Positions 34,666 to 45,046 are shown, counted from the first letter of the stretch. The stretch: DNA of 64,000 nucleotides from Magnetospirillum moscoviense (GCF_001650635.1 NZ_LWQU01000022.1:1-64000); one strand, 5' to 3'. The notes: generated from the sequence alone by a model not told the origin. Numbers and translations: made by a program.

Positions 34666-35091
34666 ATGATTTCGCGAATTGAACAGCGCTGCATCGACAA
34701 GGGCATGAAGATGACCGACCAGCGTCGGATCATCGCCCGCGTTCTGTCGGAATCGGCCGACCATCCCGATGTCGAGGAGGTTTATCGCCGCTCGACCGAG
34801 ATCGACCCGCACATCTCGATTGCCACCGTCTACCGCACCGTCCGCCTGTTCGAAGAGGCCGCGATCCTGGAGCGCCACGATTTCGGCGACGGCCGCGCCC
34901 GTTACGAGGAAGCGGCCAACGAGCATCACGACCACCTGATCGATATGCAATCGGGCAAGGTGATCGAGTTCACCAGCCCCGAGATCGAGGCCTTGCAGCG
35001 CGAGATCGCGCGGCGCCACGGCTACAAGCTGGTCGGCCACCGTCTCGAACTTTACGGCGTGGTCACCCCGGCCGACAAAGAACCGTCATGA
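34666..35091 (+). CDS. fur: Fur family transcriptional regulator
   Basis: A 141-residue metal-responsive repressor. The winged helix (TDQRRIIARVL to ATVYRTVRLFEEA) is followed by the dimer domain with the metal site residues HHDHLIDMQSGKVIEF and a later H. It lacks the CxxC zinc motif, as do the Fur/Mur proteins of many alphaproteobacteria, so its metal could be iron or manganese. It overlaps olsB by 4 bp, so it is in one unit with the ornithine-lipid genes. Confidence 0.88.
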   Translation: MISRIEQRCIDKGMKMTDQRRIIARVLSESADHPDVEEVYRRSTEIDPHISIATVYRTVRLFEEAAILERHDFGDGRARYEEAANEHHDHLIDMQSGKVIEFTSPEIEALQREIARRHGYKLVGHRLELYGVVTPADKEPS

Positions 35092-35888
35092 CCGAGACCG
35101 ACGCCGAATCCTCGCGCCTGGAAGTCCGCCTGGCCGCCAACCAGGAAGAGATCGCCGCCGCCCAGGCGCTGCGCTACCGCATCTTCTATGACGAGATGGG
35201 GGCCAAGCCGACCGCCGAGATGGCGGCCAGGGGCTCGGATTTCGACGATTTCGACGACATCTGCGACCATCTGCTGGTGCTGGACCCGGCCCGCGGGTCG
35301 GGCGGGCGCGCGGTGGTCGGCACCTACCGGCTGATCCGCCGCGAGGTGGGCGAGGCCAATGGCCGCTTCTATACCGCCGGCGAGTACGACATTTCCAAGA
35401 TCCTGGCCAAGGGCGGCAAGTTCATGGAGCTGGGCCGCTCGTGCGTCGATATCGATTACCGCACCGGCACCACCATGCAGGTCATGTGGGCCGGCATCGC
35501 CAATTATGTCTGGGACCGTGGGATCGAGTTGATGTTCGGCTGCGCCTCGCTGCCCGGCACCGACCCCAGCCAATTGGCCACCCAGCTGTCTTATCTGCAC
35601 CATTTCCACCTGGCCCCCGACGACATCCGCCCGCGCGCCCTGCCCGAGCTTTATGTCGACATGAACCTGGTCGACAAGGACAGTCTGAACCCGCGCCGGG
35701 CGCTGGCCTCGCTGCCGCCGCTGGTCAAGGGCTATCTGCGCCTGGGCGGCTTCGTCGGCGACGGCGCGGTGATCGACCACCAATTCAACACCACCGACGT
35801 CTGCGTCATGGTCAAGACAGAGCTGGTCACTGCCAAATACGCCAAGCATTACGATCGTACCGCCCGCGACGTCATGGCGCCTTCGTGA
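35088..35888 (+). CDS. olsB: L-ornithine N-alpha-acyltransferase OlsB
   Basis: Transfers a 3-hydroxyacyl group from ACP to ornithine, giving lyso-ornithine lipid. The 266-residue GNAT-like protein shows the OlsB signature: ALRYRIFYDEMGAKP, the ICDHLLVLD core, ELGRSCVDIDYRTG and LFGCASLPGTDP-type segments, with a C-terminal FNTTDVCVMVK. olsA follows 10 bp downstream, completing the two-step pathway for phosphorus-free membrane lipids. Confidence 0.9.
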   Translation: MTETDAESSRLEVRLAANQEEIAAAQALRYRIFYDEMGAKPTAEMAARGSDFDDFDDICDHLLVLDPARGSGGRAVVGTYRLIRREVGEANGRFYTAGEYDISKILAKGGKFMELGRSCVDIDYRTGTTMQVMWAGIANYVWDRGIELMFGCASLPGTDPSQLATQLSYLHHFHLAPDDIRPRALPELYVDMNLVDKDSLNPRRALASLPPLVKGYLRLGGFVGDGAVIDHQFNTTDVCVMVKTELVTAKYAKHYDRTARDVMAPS

Positions 35889-35898
35889 TCGGACAACG

Positions 35899-36687
35899 AT
35901 GACCAGTACCTTCCTGTCGGTCTGCCGCCTGCTGGCCTTCGTCGCCTGGACGCTGCTGCTGCTGCCGCCCTATCTGGTGCTGCTGGCGGTGGGCTGGCGC
36001 GGCTATATCCGCTATGTCCGCGCCTATTTCCGCATGGTCAACCGCCTGGTCGGCTTCGACATCGTGGTGCGCGGCCGCATCGAGACGACCCGGCCGGCGC
36101 TGTTCATCGCCAACCATGCCAGCTATCTCGACATCATCGTGCTGGGCTCGCTGATCGACGCCAATTTCGTCGCCAAAAGCGAAGTGGCCAACTGGCCGGG
36201 CTTCGGCTTCCTGTCGCGCATCGCCCAGACGGTGTTCGTCGACCGCAAGCGCGGCGGCACCGCGCGCGAGCGCGACCTGCTGCAATCCTGCCTGAATGCC
36301 GGCCGCTCGCTGATCTTGTTCCCCGAGGGCACCTCGAACGACGGCAACCGGGTGCTGCCGTTCAAAAGCTCGCTGTTCGCGGTGGCCGAGGACGCGGCGC
36401 GCACCGGCCAGATCCTGCCGGTGCAGCCGGTGTCGGTGGCCTATACCCGCCTGGACGGGCTGCCGCTGACCCGGGCGATGCGGCAATTCTATGCCTGGTA
36501 CGGCGACATGACCCTGGCCGGCCACCTGCCGGCCGCCCTGGGCCTGGGCCGGGTGACCATCGAGGTGACCTTCCACCCGGTGGTGACCATCGCCGATTTC
36601 CCCGACCGCAAGGCCCTGGCCAACCATTGCCACGATGTCATCTCGCACGGGCTGGTCACCGCACTGGCCGGACGCGTCGAGGCGTGA
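35899..36687 (+). CDS. olsA: Lyso-ornithine lipid O-acyltransferase OlsA (PlsC family)
   Basis: The second acyltransferase, adding a fatty acid to the hydroxyl group of lyso-ornithine lipid. The 262-residue PlsC-type enzyme has a membrane segment at about 11-32, the catalytic NHASYLD (HX4D) and the FPEGTSNDGNR motif. It could also acylate lysophosphatidate, but its position after olsB favours OlsA. Confidence 0.87.
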   Translation: MTSTFLSVCRLLAFVAWTLLLLPPYLVLLAVGWRGYIRYVRAYFRMVNRLVGFDIVVRGRIETTRPALFIANHASYLDIIVLGSLIDANFVAKSEVANWPGFGFLSRIAQTVFVDRKRGGTARERDLLQSCLNAGRSLILFPEGTSNDGNRVLPFKSSLFAVAEDAARTGQILPVQPVSVAYTRLDGLPLTRAMRQFYAWYGDMTLAGHLPAALGLGRVTIEVTFHPVVTIADFPDRKALANHCHDVISHGLVTALAGRVEA

Positions 36688-36773
36688 CCATGGACCAGTG
36701 GATTCTTGACTCGATGGCCGGCGATGCTGTTTCCTAACCTGCAGATGGGGCCGCATTCCGCGGCCGAACGGCT

Positions 36774-38095
<1,322 letters not shown>

Positions 38096-38099
<4 letters not shown>

Positions 38100-39076
38100 C
38101 CAAGCCAGCCATCGCCCCGCCCGCCTTGGTGCTGCGCGAATTCGCCGACAACGCCCTGCTGCAGATTCTGTTCGGCCCCCACAATGCCAATCTCGGCCGC
38201 ATCGAGCAGGTGCTGGGCGTCGCCGTCAACACGCGGGGCAACAGTGTCGAACTGTCCGGCCCGCCCGAGGTCGCCGCCGAGGCGGCCCGCGCGCTGGACG
38301 ATCTGTACGCCCTGGCCGGGCGCCAGGGCCACCTGGAAACCGCCGACGTCGATGCCGCCCTCAGGATGACCCGGCGCGCCGCCGCCTCGTCCGCCCCCGA
38401 TCTGGTCCTGCGCACCAGGAAGCGCCACATCGCGCCGCGCACCCCGGTCCAGGCCGATTATCTGGAAGCGCTGGGCCGCGATTCGCTGGTGTTCGGCCTG
38501 GGCCCGGCCGGCACCGGCAAGACCTATCTGGCGGTGGCCAAGGCGGTGTCGATGATGCTGGAAGGCCAGGTCGATCGCATCGTGCTGTCACGCCCGGCGG
38601 TCGAGGCCGGCGAGCGGCTGGGCTTCCTGCCCGGCGACCTGAAGGACAAGGTCGATCCCTATCTGCGCCCGCTGTACGACGCCCTGCACGACATGCTGCC
38701 GGGCGACCAGGTGATGAAGAAGCTGACCACCGGCGATATCGAGGTGGCGCCGCTGGCCTTCATGCGCGGGCGCACCCTGGCCAATTCCTTCGTCATCCTG
38801 GACGAGGCGCAAAACACCACCACCATGCAGATGAAGATGTTCCTGACCCGCATGGGCGAGCATTCGCGCATGGTGGTGACCGGCGACCTGTCGCAGACCG
38901 ACCTGCCGCCCGGCACCAAGTCGGGCCTGAAGGACGCCCTGGAAATCCTGGACGGCGTGCCCGGCGTGTCGTTCGTCACCTTCACCGACCGTGACGTGGT
39001 GCGCCACGATCTGGTCACCCGCATCGTGCGCGCCTATGACCGCGCCGAACGCAAGCGCAAGGACCCCAAGGCATGA
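38096..39076 (+). CDS. ybeZ: PhoH family ATPase (YbeZ)
   Basis: A 326-residue PhoH-like P-loop protein: N-terminal KH-like region, Walker A GPAGTGKT (about 138-145) and Walker B-like [11 protein letters not shown], followed by [12 protein letters not shown]. YbeZ works with YbeY in rRNA maturation and ribosome quality. It starts at GTG overlapping the miaB stop and overlaps ybeY by 4 bp. Confidence 0.93.
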
Positions 39077-39597
39077 GCGAAACCGCCATCGACGTCGCGG
39101 TGAGCATCGAGGACGAAGGCTGGAGCGAGGCCCTGCCCGGGGCGGTGGAACTGTGCCGCACCATGGCCGCCGCCGCCCTGCAGGAAGGCGCCGGCGAGCT
39201 GGACGGCCCGGCGGTCGAGATCAGCATCGTGCTGACCGACGATGCCCAGGTGCAGGAACTGAACCGCGACTGGCGCGGCCAGGACAAGCCGACCAATGTG
39301 CTGAGCTTCGCGGCGCTGGACGACCTTGACGCACCGCCGGCTCCGATCGGCGCGCCGATCCTGTTGGGCGACGTGGTGCTGGCGCTCGAGACCTGCCGGC
39401 GCGAAGCGGACGAACAGGGCAAAAGCCTGGCCCATCACACCGCCCATCTGGTGGTGCATGGCGTGCTGCACCTGTTGGGCTGGGACCACGAGGAGGACGA
39501 GGTGGAGGCCAACGAGATGGAGCGCCTGGAAACCAAGGTCCTGGCCGCGTTCGGCATCGCTGACCCTTATGCGCAGGCCGAGGGCGAACGGCGATGA
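39073..39597 (+). CDS. ybeY: rRNA maturation endoribonuclease YbeY
   Basis: A 174-residue metal-dependent RNase needed for 16S rRNA 3'-end maturation. The zinc motif HGVLHLLGWDH (HX3HX5H) is complete, and QVQELNRDWRGQDKPTNVLS is the conserved upstream segment. It is joined by 4-bp overlaps to ybeZ and corC. Confidence 0.95.
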   Translation: MSETAIDVAVSIEDEGWSEALPGAVELCRTMAAAALQEGAGELDGPAVEISIVLTDDAQVQELNRDWRGQDKPTNVLSFAALDDLDAPPAPIGAPILLGDVVLALETCRREADEQGKSLAHHTAHLVVHGVLHLLGWDHEEDEVEANEMERLETKVLAAFGIADPYAQAEGERR

Positions 39598-40529
39598 ACG
39601 ACCCGCACCCTCCGCAGCCCCGGAATGGCGGGGCGCACGAGACCAATCCGGCCGCGACCTCGGCGGTCGATGACAGCCTGTTCCAGACCTTCCGCGCCTG
39701 GGTGCGCCAGTTGCGCCGCTCGAAGGGCGCCGAGACGGTGCGCGAGGCGCTCGAGGAACTGATCGAGGACCGCGACGATTCCGGCGTTCCCATCGACGAC
39801 CACGAACGGGTCCTGTTGGGCAACATCCTGCATCTTCGGGACGTCACCGCCTATGACGTCATGGTGCCGCGCGCCGACATCGTCGCCGTCGAGGCCGAAA
39901 GCGGGCTGGCCGAACTGACCGAATTGTTCACCCGCTGCGGCCATTCGCGCCTGCCGGTCTATCGCGGCACCCTGGACGACGTCATCGGCATGGTCCACCT
40001 GAAGGACCTGATGGCGGTGATGCGGGTCGACAAGCCGTTCGAACTGCACCGCATCGTCAGGCGCGTGCTGTTCGTGTCGCCGGCCATGCGCGCCACCGAC
40101 CTTTTGCTGGAAATGCGCCTGAAGCGCACCCACATGGCGCTGGTGGTCGATGAATATGGCGGCATCGACGGCCTGGCCACCATCGAGGACGTGGTCGAAC
40201 AGATCGTCGGCGAGATCGAGGACGAACACGACCGCGCCACCGACCCCGACATGGTGGTCCGCCCCGACGGGGTGATCGAGGCCGACGCCCGCACGCCGCT
40301 GGCCGAGTTCGAGGACGTGGTCGGCCAGGTGCTGACCGACGAGGAACGCGACGACGTCGATACATTGGGCGGCCTGGTGTTCTTCATCGCCGGCCGGGTG
40401 CCGGCGCGCGGCGAGTTGATCAACCATCCGTCGGGGCTGGAATTCGAGGTCACCGACGCCGACCCGCGCCGGGTCAAGTGGCTGAGGGTGCGCCGCATCG
40501 TCGCCGCCGACGCGACCGAGGAATCCTGA
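39594..40529 (+). CDS. corC: CorC/HlyC family CBS-domain protein (Mg/Co efflux-like)
   Basis: A 311-residue soluble protein: two CBS domains (about 85-215, with VMVPRADIVAVE and MALVVDEYGGIDGLATIED) and a C-terminal CorC_HlyC domain (about 235-305). No membrane DUF21 domain is present, so it is the short CorC form, thought to support magnesium/cobalt homeostasis. It overlaps lnt by one base in TGATG. Confidence 0.9.
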   Translation: MNDPHPPQPRNGGAHETNPAATSAVDDSLFQTFRAWVRQLRRSKGAETVREALEELIEDRDDSGVPIDDHERVLLGNILHLRDVTAYDVMVPRADIVAVEAESGLAELTELFTRCGHSRLPVYRGTLDDVIGMVHLKDLMAVMRVDKPFELHRIVRRVLFVSPAMRATDLLLEMRLKRTHMALVVDEYGGIDGLATIEDVVEQIVGEIEDEHDRATDPDMVVRPDGVIEADARTPLAEFEDVVGQVLTDEERDDVDTLGGLVFFIAGRVPARGELINHPSGLEFEVTDADPRRVKWLRVRRIVAADATEES

Positions 40530-42133
40530 TGAATACCGCCGCCTGCGCCCTGGCTCGCGCCACCCCTGGCGGGTTCGGCTGGGCCGGGGCGGGGGCGGCC
40601 TGGCTGTCGGCCCTGACCGGCTGGCGTCGGCGCGGCCTGACCCTGGCCTTGGGTTTGCTCGCCACCTTGTCGCTGCCGCCCCTGGGCCTGTGGCCGGTCT
40701 TGCTGCCGTCCTTGTGCGGCCTGGTCTGGCTGCTGGCCGGCGCCCGCTCGCGCTTCGCCGCCTTCGGCACCGGGTGGTGGTGGGCCTGGGGCTTCTATTC
40801 CGTCGGCTTCTATTGGATCGGCAACGCCATGCTGATCGAGGCCGACCGCTTCGCCTGGATGATCCCGTTCGCCACCATCGGGCTGGCCGGGGTGCAGGCG
40901 CTGGCCATCGGATCAGCCACCTGGGCGGTGCATCTGTTGAAGCTGGCCGGCCTGGCCCGCATCCTGGCCCTGGCCGGTACCTGGACCTTGGCCGAATGGC
41001 TGCGCACCTGGGTCGGCACCGGATTTCCGTGGAATCCCATCGGCTCGATCTGGGACGCGGTGCCGGCGGTGGCCCAGGCCGCCTCGGTGCTGGGCGTGCT
41101 GGGGCTGGGGACGCTTTCGCTCCTGATCTTCACCCTGCCGGCCTTGGCCGCCGATTTCCGCCCGACCCGCCACAAGCTGGCGGCGCTGATCGCGGCAGGC
41201 CTGCTGCTGGCCGGCCTGTGGGCGGCCGGCGGGGCGCGTCTGGCGGCCAATCCCACCGAAGCGGTCGATGGCATCCGGTTGCGCCTGGTCCAGGCGGCCA
41301 TCTCCCAAAGCCACAAATGGAAGGACGAGCTGCGCGAGGCGCATCTGCTCGACCATCTGAACCTGTCGCGCGGGCCGGGCTTCGACCAGGTCACCCATGT
41401 CGTCTGGCCGGAAACGGCCGCGCCTTACTTCCTGGATCTCGACGACCGTCACCGGGCGCTGGTGGCCAGCGCGGCGCCGCTGGGCGGCATGGTCCTGACC
41501 GGGGCGCCGCGTGTCACCCCCCGGGGCGTCGAGCCGGTGACCCTGTGGAACAGTCTGATGGCCATCGACGCCGCCGGCCAGGTCCTGGGACTTTACGACA
41601 AGGTCCATCTGGTGCCGTTCGGCGAATACGTGCCGCTGCGCGCCGTGCTGCCCATCGCCAAGATTACCCATGGCGGCATCGACTTCTCGCCCGGGACGGG
41701 GCCGGTGACCTTGTCGCTGCCCGGTCTTCCGCCGTTCGCGCCGTTCATCTGCTACGAATCGGTGTTTCCCGGCGCGATCGCCGACCGCGGCGGCACGCGG
41801 CCGCTCTGGCTGCTGACCGTCACCAACGACGCCTGGTTCGGACGCTCGGCCGGCCCGTACCAGCATCTGGCCGCCGGTCGCATGCGCGCCATCGAGGAAG
41901 GCGCACCGCTGGTGCGCGCCGCCAATACCGGCATCTCGGCGGTGATCGACCCGGTGGGTCGCACCGTCGCCCGTCTCGACCTCGGCCAGCGCGGTATCGT
42001 CGATTCCATCCTGCCCCAGGCCGCCGCCCCTACTTTGTTCTCGCGGTGGGGAAACGGCGCCGCGTTGGCTTTGGCCCTATCTTTGGTCATAATTGGCTTT
42101 TTCCTGCGGCGCATGGAATCTATAGAGCGCTAA
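40529..42133 (+). CDS. lnt: Apolipoprotein N-acyltransferase
   Basis: Adds the third acyl chain to lipoproteins in the inner membrane. The 534-residue protein has several N-terminal membrane helices (to about 245), a nitrilase-like periplasmic domain with the triad Glu in WPETAAPYF (near 293), Lys in YDKVHLVPFGEYVPLR and Cys in FICYESVFP (near 407), and a last membrane helix. The TGATG junction with corC sets the start. It ends the miaB-to-lnt operon. Confidence 0.93.
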   Translation: MNTAACALARATPGGFGWAGAGAAWLSALTGWRRRGLTLALGLLATLSLPPLGLWPVLLPSLCGLVWLLAGARSRFAAFGTGWWWAWGFYSVGFYWIGNAMLIEADRFAWMIPFATIGLAGVQALAIGSATWAVHLLKLAGLARILALAGTWTLAEWLRTWVGTGFPWNPIGSIWDAVPAVAQAASVLGVLGLGTLSLLIFTLPALAADFRPTRHKLAALIAAGLLLAGLWAAGGARLAANPTEAVDGIRLRLVQAAISQSHKWKDELREAHLLDHLNLSRGPGFDQVTHVVWPETAAPYFLDLDDRHRALVASAAPLGGMVLTGAPRVTPRGVEPVTLWNSLMAIDAAGQVLGLYDKVHLVPFGEYVPLRAVLPIAKITHGGIDFSPGTGPVTLSLPGLPPFAPFICYESVFPGAIADRGGTRPLWLLTVTNDAWFGRSAGPYQHLAAGRMRAIEEGAPLVRAANTGISAVIDPVGRTVARLDLGQRGIVDSILPQAAAPTLFSRWGNGAALALALSLVIIGFFLRRMESIER

Positions 42134-42172
42134 CAATCGGCTGACGGGTCTGTTCCCGCCGCCCTCTCCCGG

Positions 42173-42205
42173 TTGACTTGCATACAAATTGGTCCGTATT
42201 GTATG
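42173..42205 (+). promoter_or_regulatory. Promoter with embedded inverted repeat (likely operator) before phrR
   Basis: TTGACT (42173-42178), an 18-bp spacer and TATTGT (42197-42202). Inside it, CATACAA (42181-42187) and TTGTATG (42199-42205) form a perfect inverted repeat, placed between and over the core promoter boxes. A protein bound here would block transcription, so autoregulation by the HTH protein encoded downstream is likely but unproven. Confidence 0.6.
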
Positions 42206-42254
42206 GTCATCGCCTCGCGGCACAATATTTCATCAAGTCAGGGATTGAGAACCG

Positions 42255-42743
42255 ATGGTCACAGCTCCGCGCAATGCAAAGACAGGCCCGCGCAAGGGCG
42301 GCAATCGCGGCCGCACACCCTCGGGCAAGCCGAACCCGATCGACGTCCATGTCGGCGCCCGCGTCCGGCTGCGCCGCACCCTTCTCGGCATGAGCCAGGA
42401 AAAGTTGGGCGAGGCCCTGGGCCTGACCTTCCAGCAGGTCCAGAAGTACGAGCGTGGCGCCAACCGCGTCGGCGCCAGCCGTCTGTTCGACCTGTCTCGC
42501 GTCCTCGACGTGCCGGTCAGCTTCTTCTTCGACGACATGGACGACCAGTTGAAGGAGCAAAGCCCGGCGCTGATCGCCGGCATCGGCGAACTGGCCGAGT
42601 TGCCGGCCCATTTCGAGCACGATCCCATGGCCAAGCGCGAAACGCTTGAGCTGGTCAGGGCCTATTACCGCATCACCGACCCGCAGGTCAGGAAGCGGGT
42701 TTACGAGCTGGCCAAGGCGCTGGCCGAGGTCGCCGGAGCCTGA
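42255..42743 (+). CDS. PhrR/PraR-like XRE-family regulator
   Basis: A 162-residue regulator with an HTH_3 domain at about 36-92 ([20 protein letters not shown] and [20 protein letters not shown]). The C-terminal part is helical ([20 protein letters not shown]). This form precedes metK in many alphaproteobacteria; in rhizobia it is called PhrR or PraR and affects surface and quorum-related genes. A basic N-terminal tail (about 1-28) is added. A terminator follows, so metK is transcribed separately. Confidence 0.85.
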   Translation: MVTAPRNAKTGPRKGGNRGRTPSGKPNPIDVHVGARVRLRRTLLGMSQEKLGEALGLTFQQVQKYERGANRVGASRLFDLSRVLDVPVSFFFDDMDDQLKEQSPALIAGIGELAELPAHFEHDPMAKRETLELVRAYYRITDPQVRKRVYELAKALAEVAGA

Positions 42744-42755
42744 ACCGGGCATCGA

Positions 42756-42782
42756 GGGCGGGGCCGACACCCCGCCCTTTTC
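42756..42782 (+). terminator. Rho-independent terminator after the PhrR-like gene
   Basis: A perfect stem GGGCGGGG/CCCCGCCC, loop CCGACA, then TTTTC, 12 bp after the stop codon. It separates the regulator from the metK leader. Confidence 0.9.
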
Positions 42783-42847
42783 GATAAGGCTTGACGAAGC
42801 CTCTCCCCGCCTGCCACAAGAGCGACCCTGGGGTGCGTGCCGCGCGT

Positions 42848-42903
42848 CCCACGTGGAGATTTGTGACCGCTTGCCGCCACGAAAAACACCGGCTAAGTGG
42901 GTG
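42848..42903 (+). ncRNA. SAM-II-like riboswitch in the metK leader
   Basis: The segment matches the SAM-II pattern: P1 arms CGTGG (42852-42856) and CCACG (42877-42881), the conserved GATTTG (42858-42863) and ACCG..CTTGC in the loop, then AAA and GGCTAA downstream. GCCG (42873-42876) can pair with CGGC (42890-42893), giving the expected pseudoknot. An extra CCCAC/GTGGG pairing could compete with P1. A TTGACG at 42791 may mark the promoter. It would lower MetK synthesis when SAM is abundant, probably by hiding the translation start region 75 bp downstream. The match is by eye. Confidence 0.75.
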
Positions 42904-42977
42904 CATCGCTGATGTCGGTCAAGGCGGCCGGTCCGGTGCCCCTGGTCCAATACACTGGAACTAGGAGGGCTTGCCCC

Positions 42978-44144
42978 GTGTCGAAGAAGAATTTCCTGTT
43001 CACGTCCGAATCCGTTTCTGAAGGCCATCCCGACAAGGTGTCCGACCGCATCTCCGACGCCGTCGTCGATGCCTTCTTGGCCGCCGACCCCTTTTCGCGC
43101 GTCGCCGTCGAGACCTTGACCACCACCAACCTGATCGTGCTGGCCGGCGAAGTGCGCGGCCCGGCCTCGGTCAATGCCGCCCTGATGGAAGATATCGCCC
43201 GTCACGCCGTCAAGGATATCGGCTACGAGCAGGACGGCTTCCACTGGAAGAACGCCCAGGTCCAGGTCCATGTCCACCAGCAATCCGCCGACATCGCCGT
43301 CGGCGTCGATTCGGCCGGCGACAAGGATGAAGGCGCCGGCGACCAGGGCATCATGTTCGGCTATGCCTGCAACGAGACCCCGGTCTTGATGCCGGCCCCG
43401 ATCTATTACGCCCACGAGATCCTGAAGAGCCTGGCCGAGGCCCGTCACTCGGGCGCCCAGCCGCTGCTGGGTCCGGACTCGAAGTCGCAGGTCACCTTGG
43501 AATATCGCGACGGCAAGCCGGTGCGCGCCACCTCGGTGGTGGTGTCGACCCAGCACGATGCCAGCCTGTCCCAGGCCGACGTCCGCGAGATCGTCCGCCC
43601 GCACGTCCTGGACGTGCTGCCGGAAGGCTGGATGTGCCCGGAAGAGACCTTCTACGTCAACCCGACCGGCCGTTTCGTCATCGGCGGCCCGGACGGCGAT
43701 TGCGGCCTCACGGGGCGTAAGATCATCGTCGACACCTACGGCGGCGCGGCCCCCCATGGCGGCGGCGCCTTCTCGGGCAAGGATCCGACCAAGGTCGATC
43801 GTTCGGCCGCATATGCGTCGCGCTATCTGGCCAAGAACGTCGTCGGCGCCGGCCTGGCCGACAAGTGCGTCATCCAGCTCAGCTACGCCATCGGCGTGTC
43901 CAAGCCCCTGTCGGTCTATGTCGATACCTACGGCACTGGCCGCGTCGACGAGGACAAGCTGTCCAAGGTTCTGCAGGAACTGATGGATCTCAGCCCGCGC
44001 GGCATCCGTACCCATCTGGCCCTCAACAAGCCGATCTACGCCCGCACCTCGGCTTACGGCCATTTCGGCCGCAATCCGGACGCCGACGGCGGCTTCTCGT
44101 GGGAGAAGCTGGATCTGGTCGATCAGTTGAAGCGCGCCTTCTGA
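42978..44144 (+). CDS. metK: S-adenosylmethionine synthetase
   Basis: Makes SAM from methionine and ATP. The 388-residue enzyme starts at GTG 42978 behind AGGAGGG with 8 bases spacing; longer in-frame starts run into the riboswitch. Motifs: [21 protein letters not shown] (methionine/ATP), [10 protein letters not shown], and [20 protein letters not shown] terminator for this gene lies inside the next gene. Confidence 0.96.
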   Translation: MSKKNFLFTSESVSEGHPDKVSDRISDAVVDAFLAADPFSRVAVETLTTTNLIVLAGEVRGPASVNAALMEDIARHAVKDIGYEQDGFHWKNAQVQVHVHQQSADIAVGVDSAGDKDEGAGDQGIMFGYACNETPVLMPAPIYYAHEILKSLAEARHSGAQPLLGPDSKSQVTLEYRDGKPVRATSVVVSTQHDASLSQADVREIVRPHVLDVLPEGWMCPEETFYVNPTGRFVIGGPDGDCGLTGRKIIVDTYGGAAPHGGGAFSGKDPTKVDRSAAYASRYLAKNVVGAGLADKCVIQLSYAIGVSKPLSVYVDTYGTGRVDEDKLSKVLQELMDLSPRGIRTHLALNKPIYARTSAYGHFGRNPDADGGFSWEKLDLVDQLKRAF

Positions 44145-44150
44145 CGCCTG

Positions 44151-44867
44151 ATGAGCGATCATCCTGAAAATGCGCGGGTCCCCACCAAGGACCCGCGTTT
44201 TTTTGGCCGACGCAGCGGCAAGCGCCTGCGTCCGGCGGCGCTTGACCTGTTGGCCAACCTGCTGCCTCGCCTGGCTGTCACCGCGCCGACCGAAGGCCAG
44301 ACCGTCGACCCCAAGGCCCTGTTCGACCCGGCCCCGGCCCAGCTGTGGCTGGAAGTCGGCTTCGGCGGCGGCGAGCATGTCGCCGCCCAGGCGCGGGCCT
44401 ATCCAGGAATCGGCATCATCGGCTGCGAGCCGTTCAAGAACGGCATCGCCAGCCTGCTGACCCACATCAAGACCGGCGAGATCACCAATGTCCGCATCTT
44501 CGCCGACGATGCGCGCCGCCTGTTGCCGTCCTTCCCCGATGCCTGCCTGAACCGGGTGTTCGTGCTGTTCCCCGACCCCTGGCCCAAGACCCGCCATGCC
44601 GAGCGCCGCTTCATCGGCCCGGACAATCTGGACCTGTTGGCCCGCCTGATGGAAGACGGCGCCGAGCTGCGCGTCGCCTCGGACGACCCGGTCTACCAGG
44701 ATTGGGCCACCCACCAATTGCGAGCCCACCCGGCCTTCACCGAACTGCAGGTGACCACCGACCGTTCGCTGCTGCCGCCCGATTGGCCAGCGACCCGTTA
44801 CGAGCAGAAATGCCTGGCCGGCCGGCCGCCGGTCTTCTTCCGCTTCGCCAGGAAGGCGCGGGTGTAG
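44151..44867 (+). CDS. trmB: tRNA (guanine-N7-)-methyltransferase
   Basis: Methylates G46 in the variable loop of tRNAs. The 238-residue SAM-dependent enzyme has the family N terminus FGRRSGKRLRP, SAM-binding LEVGFGGGEH, and the diagnostic FPDPWPKTRHAERRF. The conserved FGRR segment is encoded right through the hairpin at 44173-44204, so the start must lie upstream of it; ATG 44151 fits, without a clear ribosome-binding site. It may be translated by coupling to metK. Confidence 0.9.
   Translation: MSDHPENARVPTKDPRFFGRRSGKRLRPAALDLLANLLPRLAVTAPTEGQTVDPKALFDPAPAQLWLEVGFGGGEHVAAQARAYPGIGIIGCEPFKNGIASLLTHIKTGEITNVRIFADDARRLLPSFPDACLNRVFVLFPDPWPKTRHAERRFIGPDNLDLLARLMEDGAELRVASDDPVYQDWATHQLRAHPAFTELQVTTDRSLLPPDWPATRYEQKCLAGRPPVFFRFARKARV
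44173..44204 (+). terminator. Strong terminator-like hairpin inside the start of trmB
   Basis: A perfect 9-bp stem CGCGGGTCC/GGACCCGCG, loop CCACCAA, followed by seven T residues (44198-44204). It lies 28 bp after the metK stop but within codons 8-18 of trmB, encoding part of ARVPTKDPRFFGR. It would end most metK transcripts before trmB. Confidence 0.85.
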
Positions 44868-44874
44868 AGAATCC

Positions 44875-44903
44875 TTGCAATCGATCCCGACTCCCCCGAT
44901 ATT
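44875..44903 (+). promoter_or_regulatory. Promoter of the SRP RNA gene
   Basis: TTGCAA (44875-44880), a 17-bp spacer and GATATT (44898-44903). The predicted RNA start at 44910 lies 7 bases after the -10 box, the expected distance. Confidence 0.6.
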
Positions 44904-44909
44904 CCCGCC

Positions 44910-45003
44910 GGGAGATCGGCGCGGACGGACCCGTCGCCAACCCGGTCAGGTCCGGAAGGAAGCAGCCGTAACGATTTCCGGTCCGGGTCGTGTCCGGTCT
45001 CCC
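44910..45003 (+). ncRNA. ffs: Signal recognition particle RNA (bacterial small type, 4.5S)
   Basis: The universally conserved SRP core is present: GTCAGGTCCGGAAGGAAGCA followed by GCCGTAAC, giving the GGAA tetraloop and Ffh-binding internal loops. The 5' segment GGGAGA pairs with the 3' TCTCCC, and further strands of the rod pair between. It forms the membrane-targeting particle with Ffh. A promoter and a strong terminator frame it. Confidence 0.93.
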
Positions 45004-45008
45004 ACCTG

Positions 45009-45046
45009 AAAAGCCGCCCCCCTCGGGGCGGCTTTTCGGGTTTTTT
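45009..45046 (+). terminator. Rho-independent terminator of ffs
   Basis: A perfect 12-bp stem AAAAGCCGCCCC/GGGGCGGCTTTT around CCTC, then CGGG and six T residues. Confidence 0.92.

Noticed and set aside
42207-44729. 840-codon open frame antisense to phrR, metK and trmB
   Set aside because: It crosses a riboswitch, terminators and three conserved genes.
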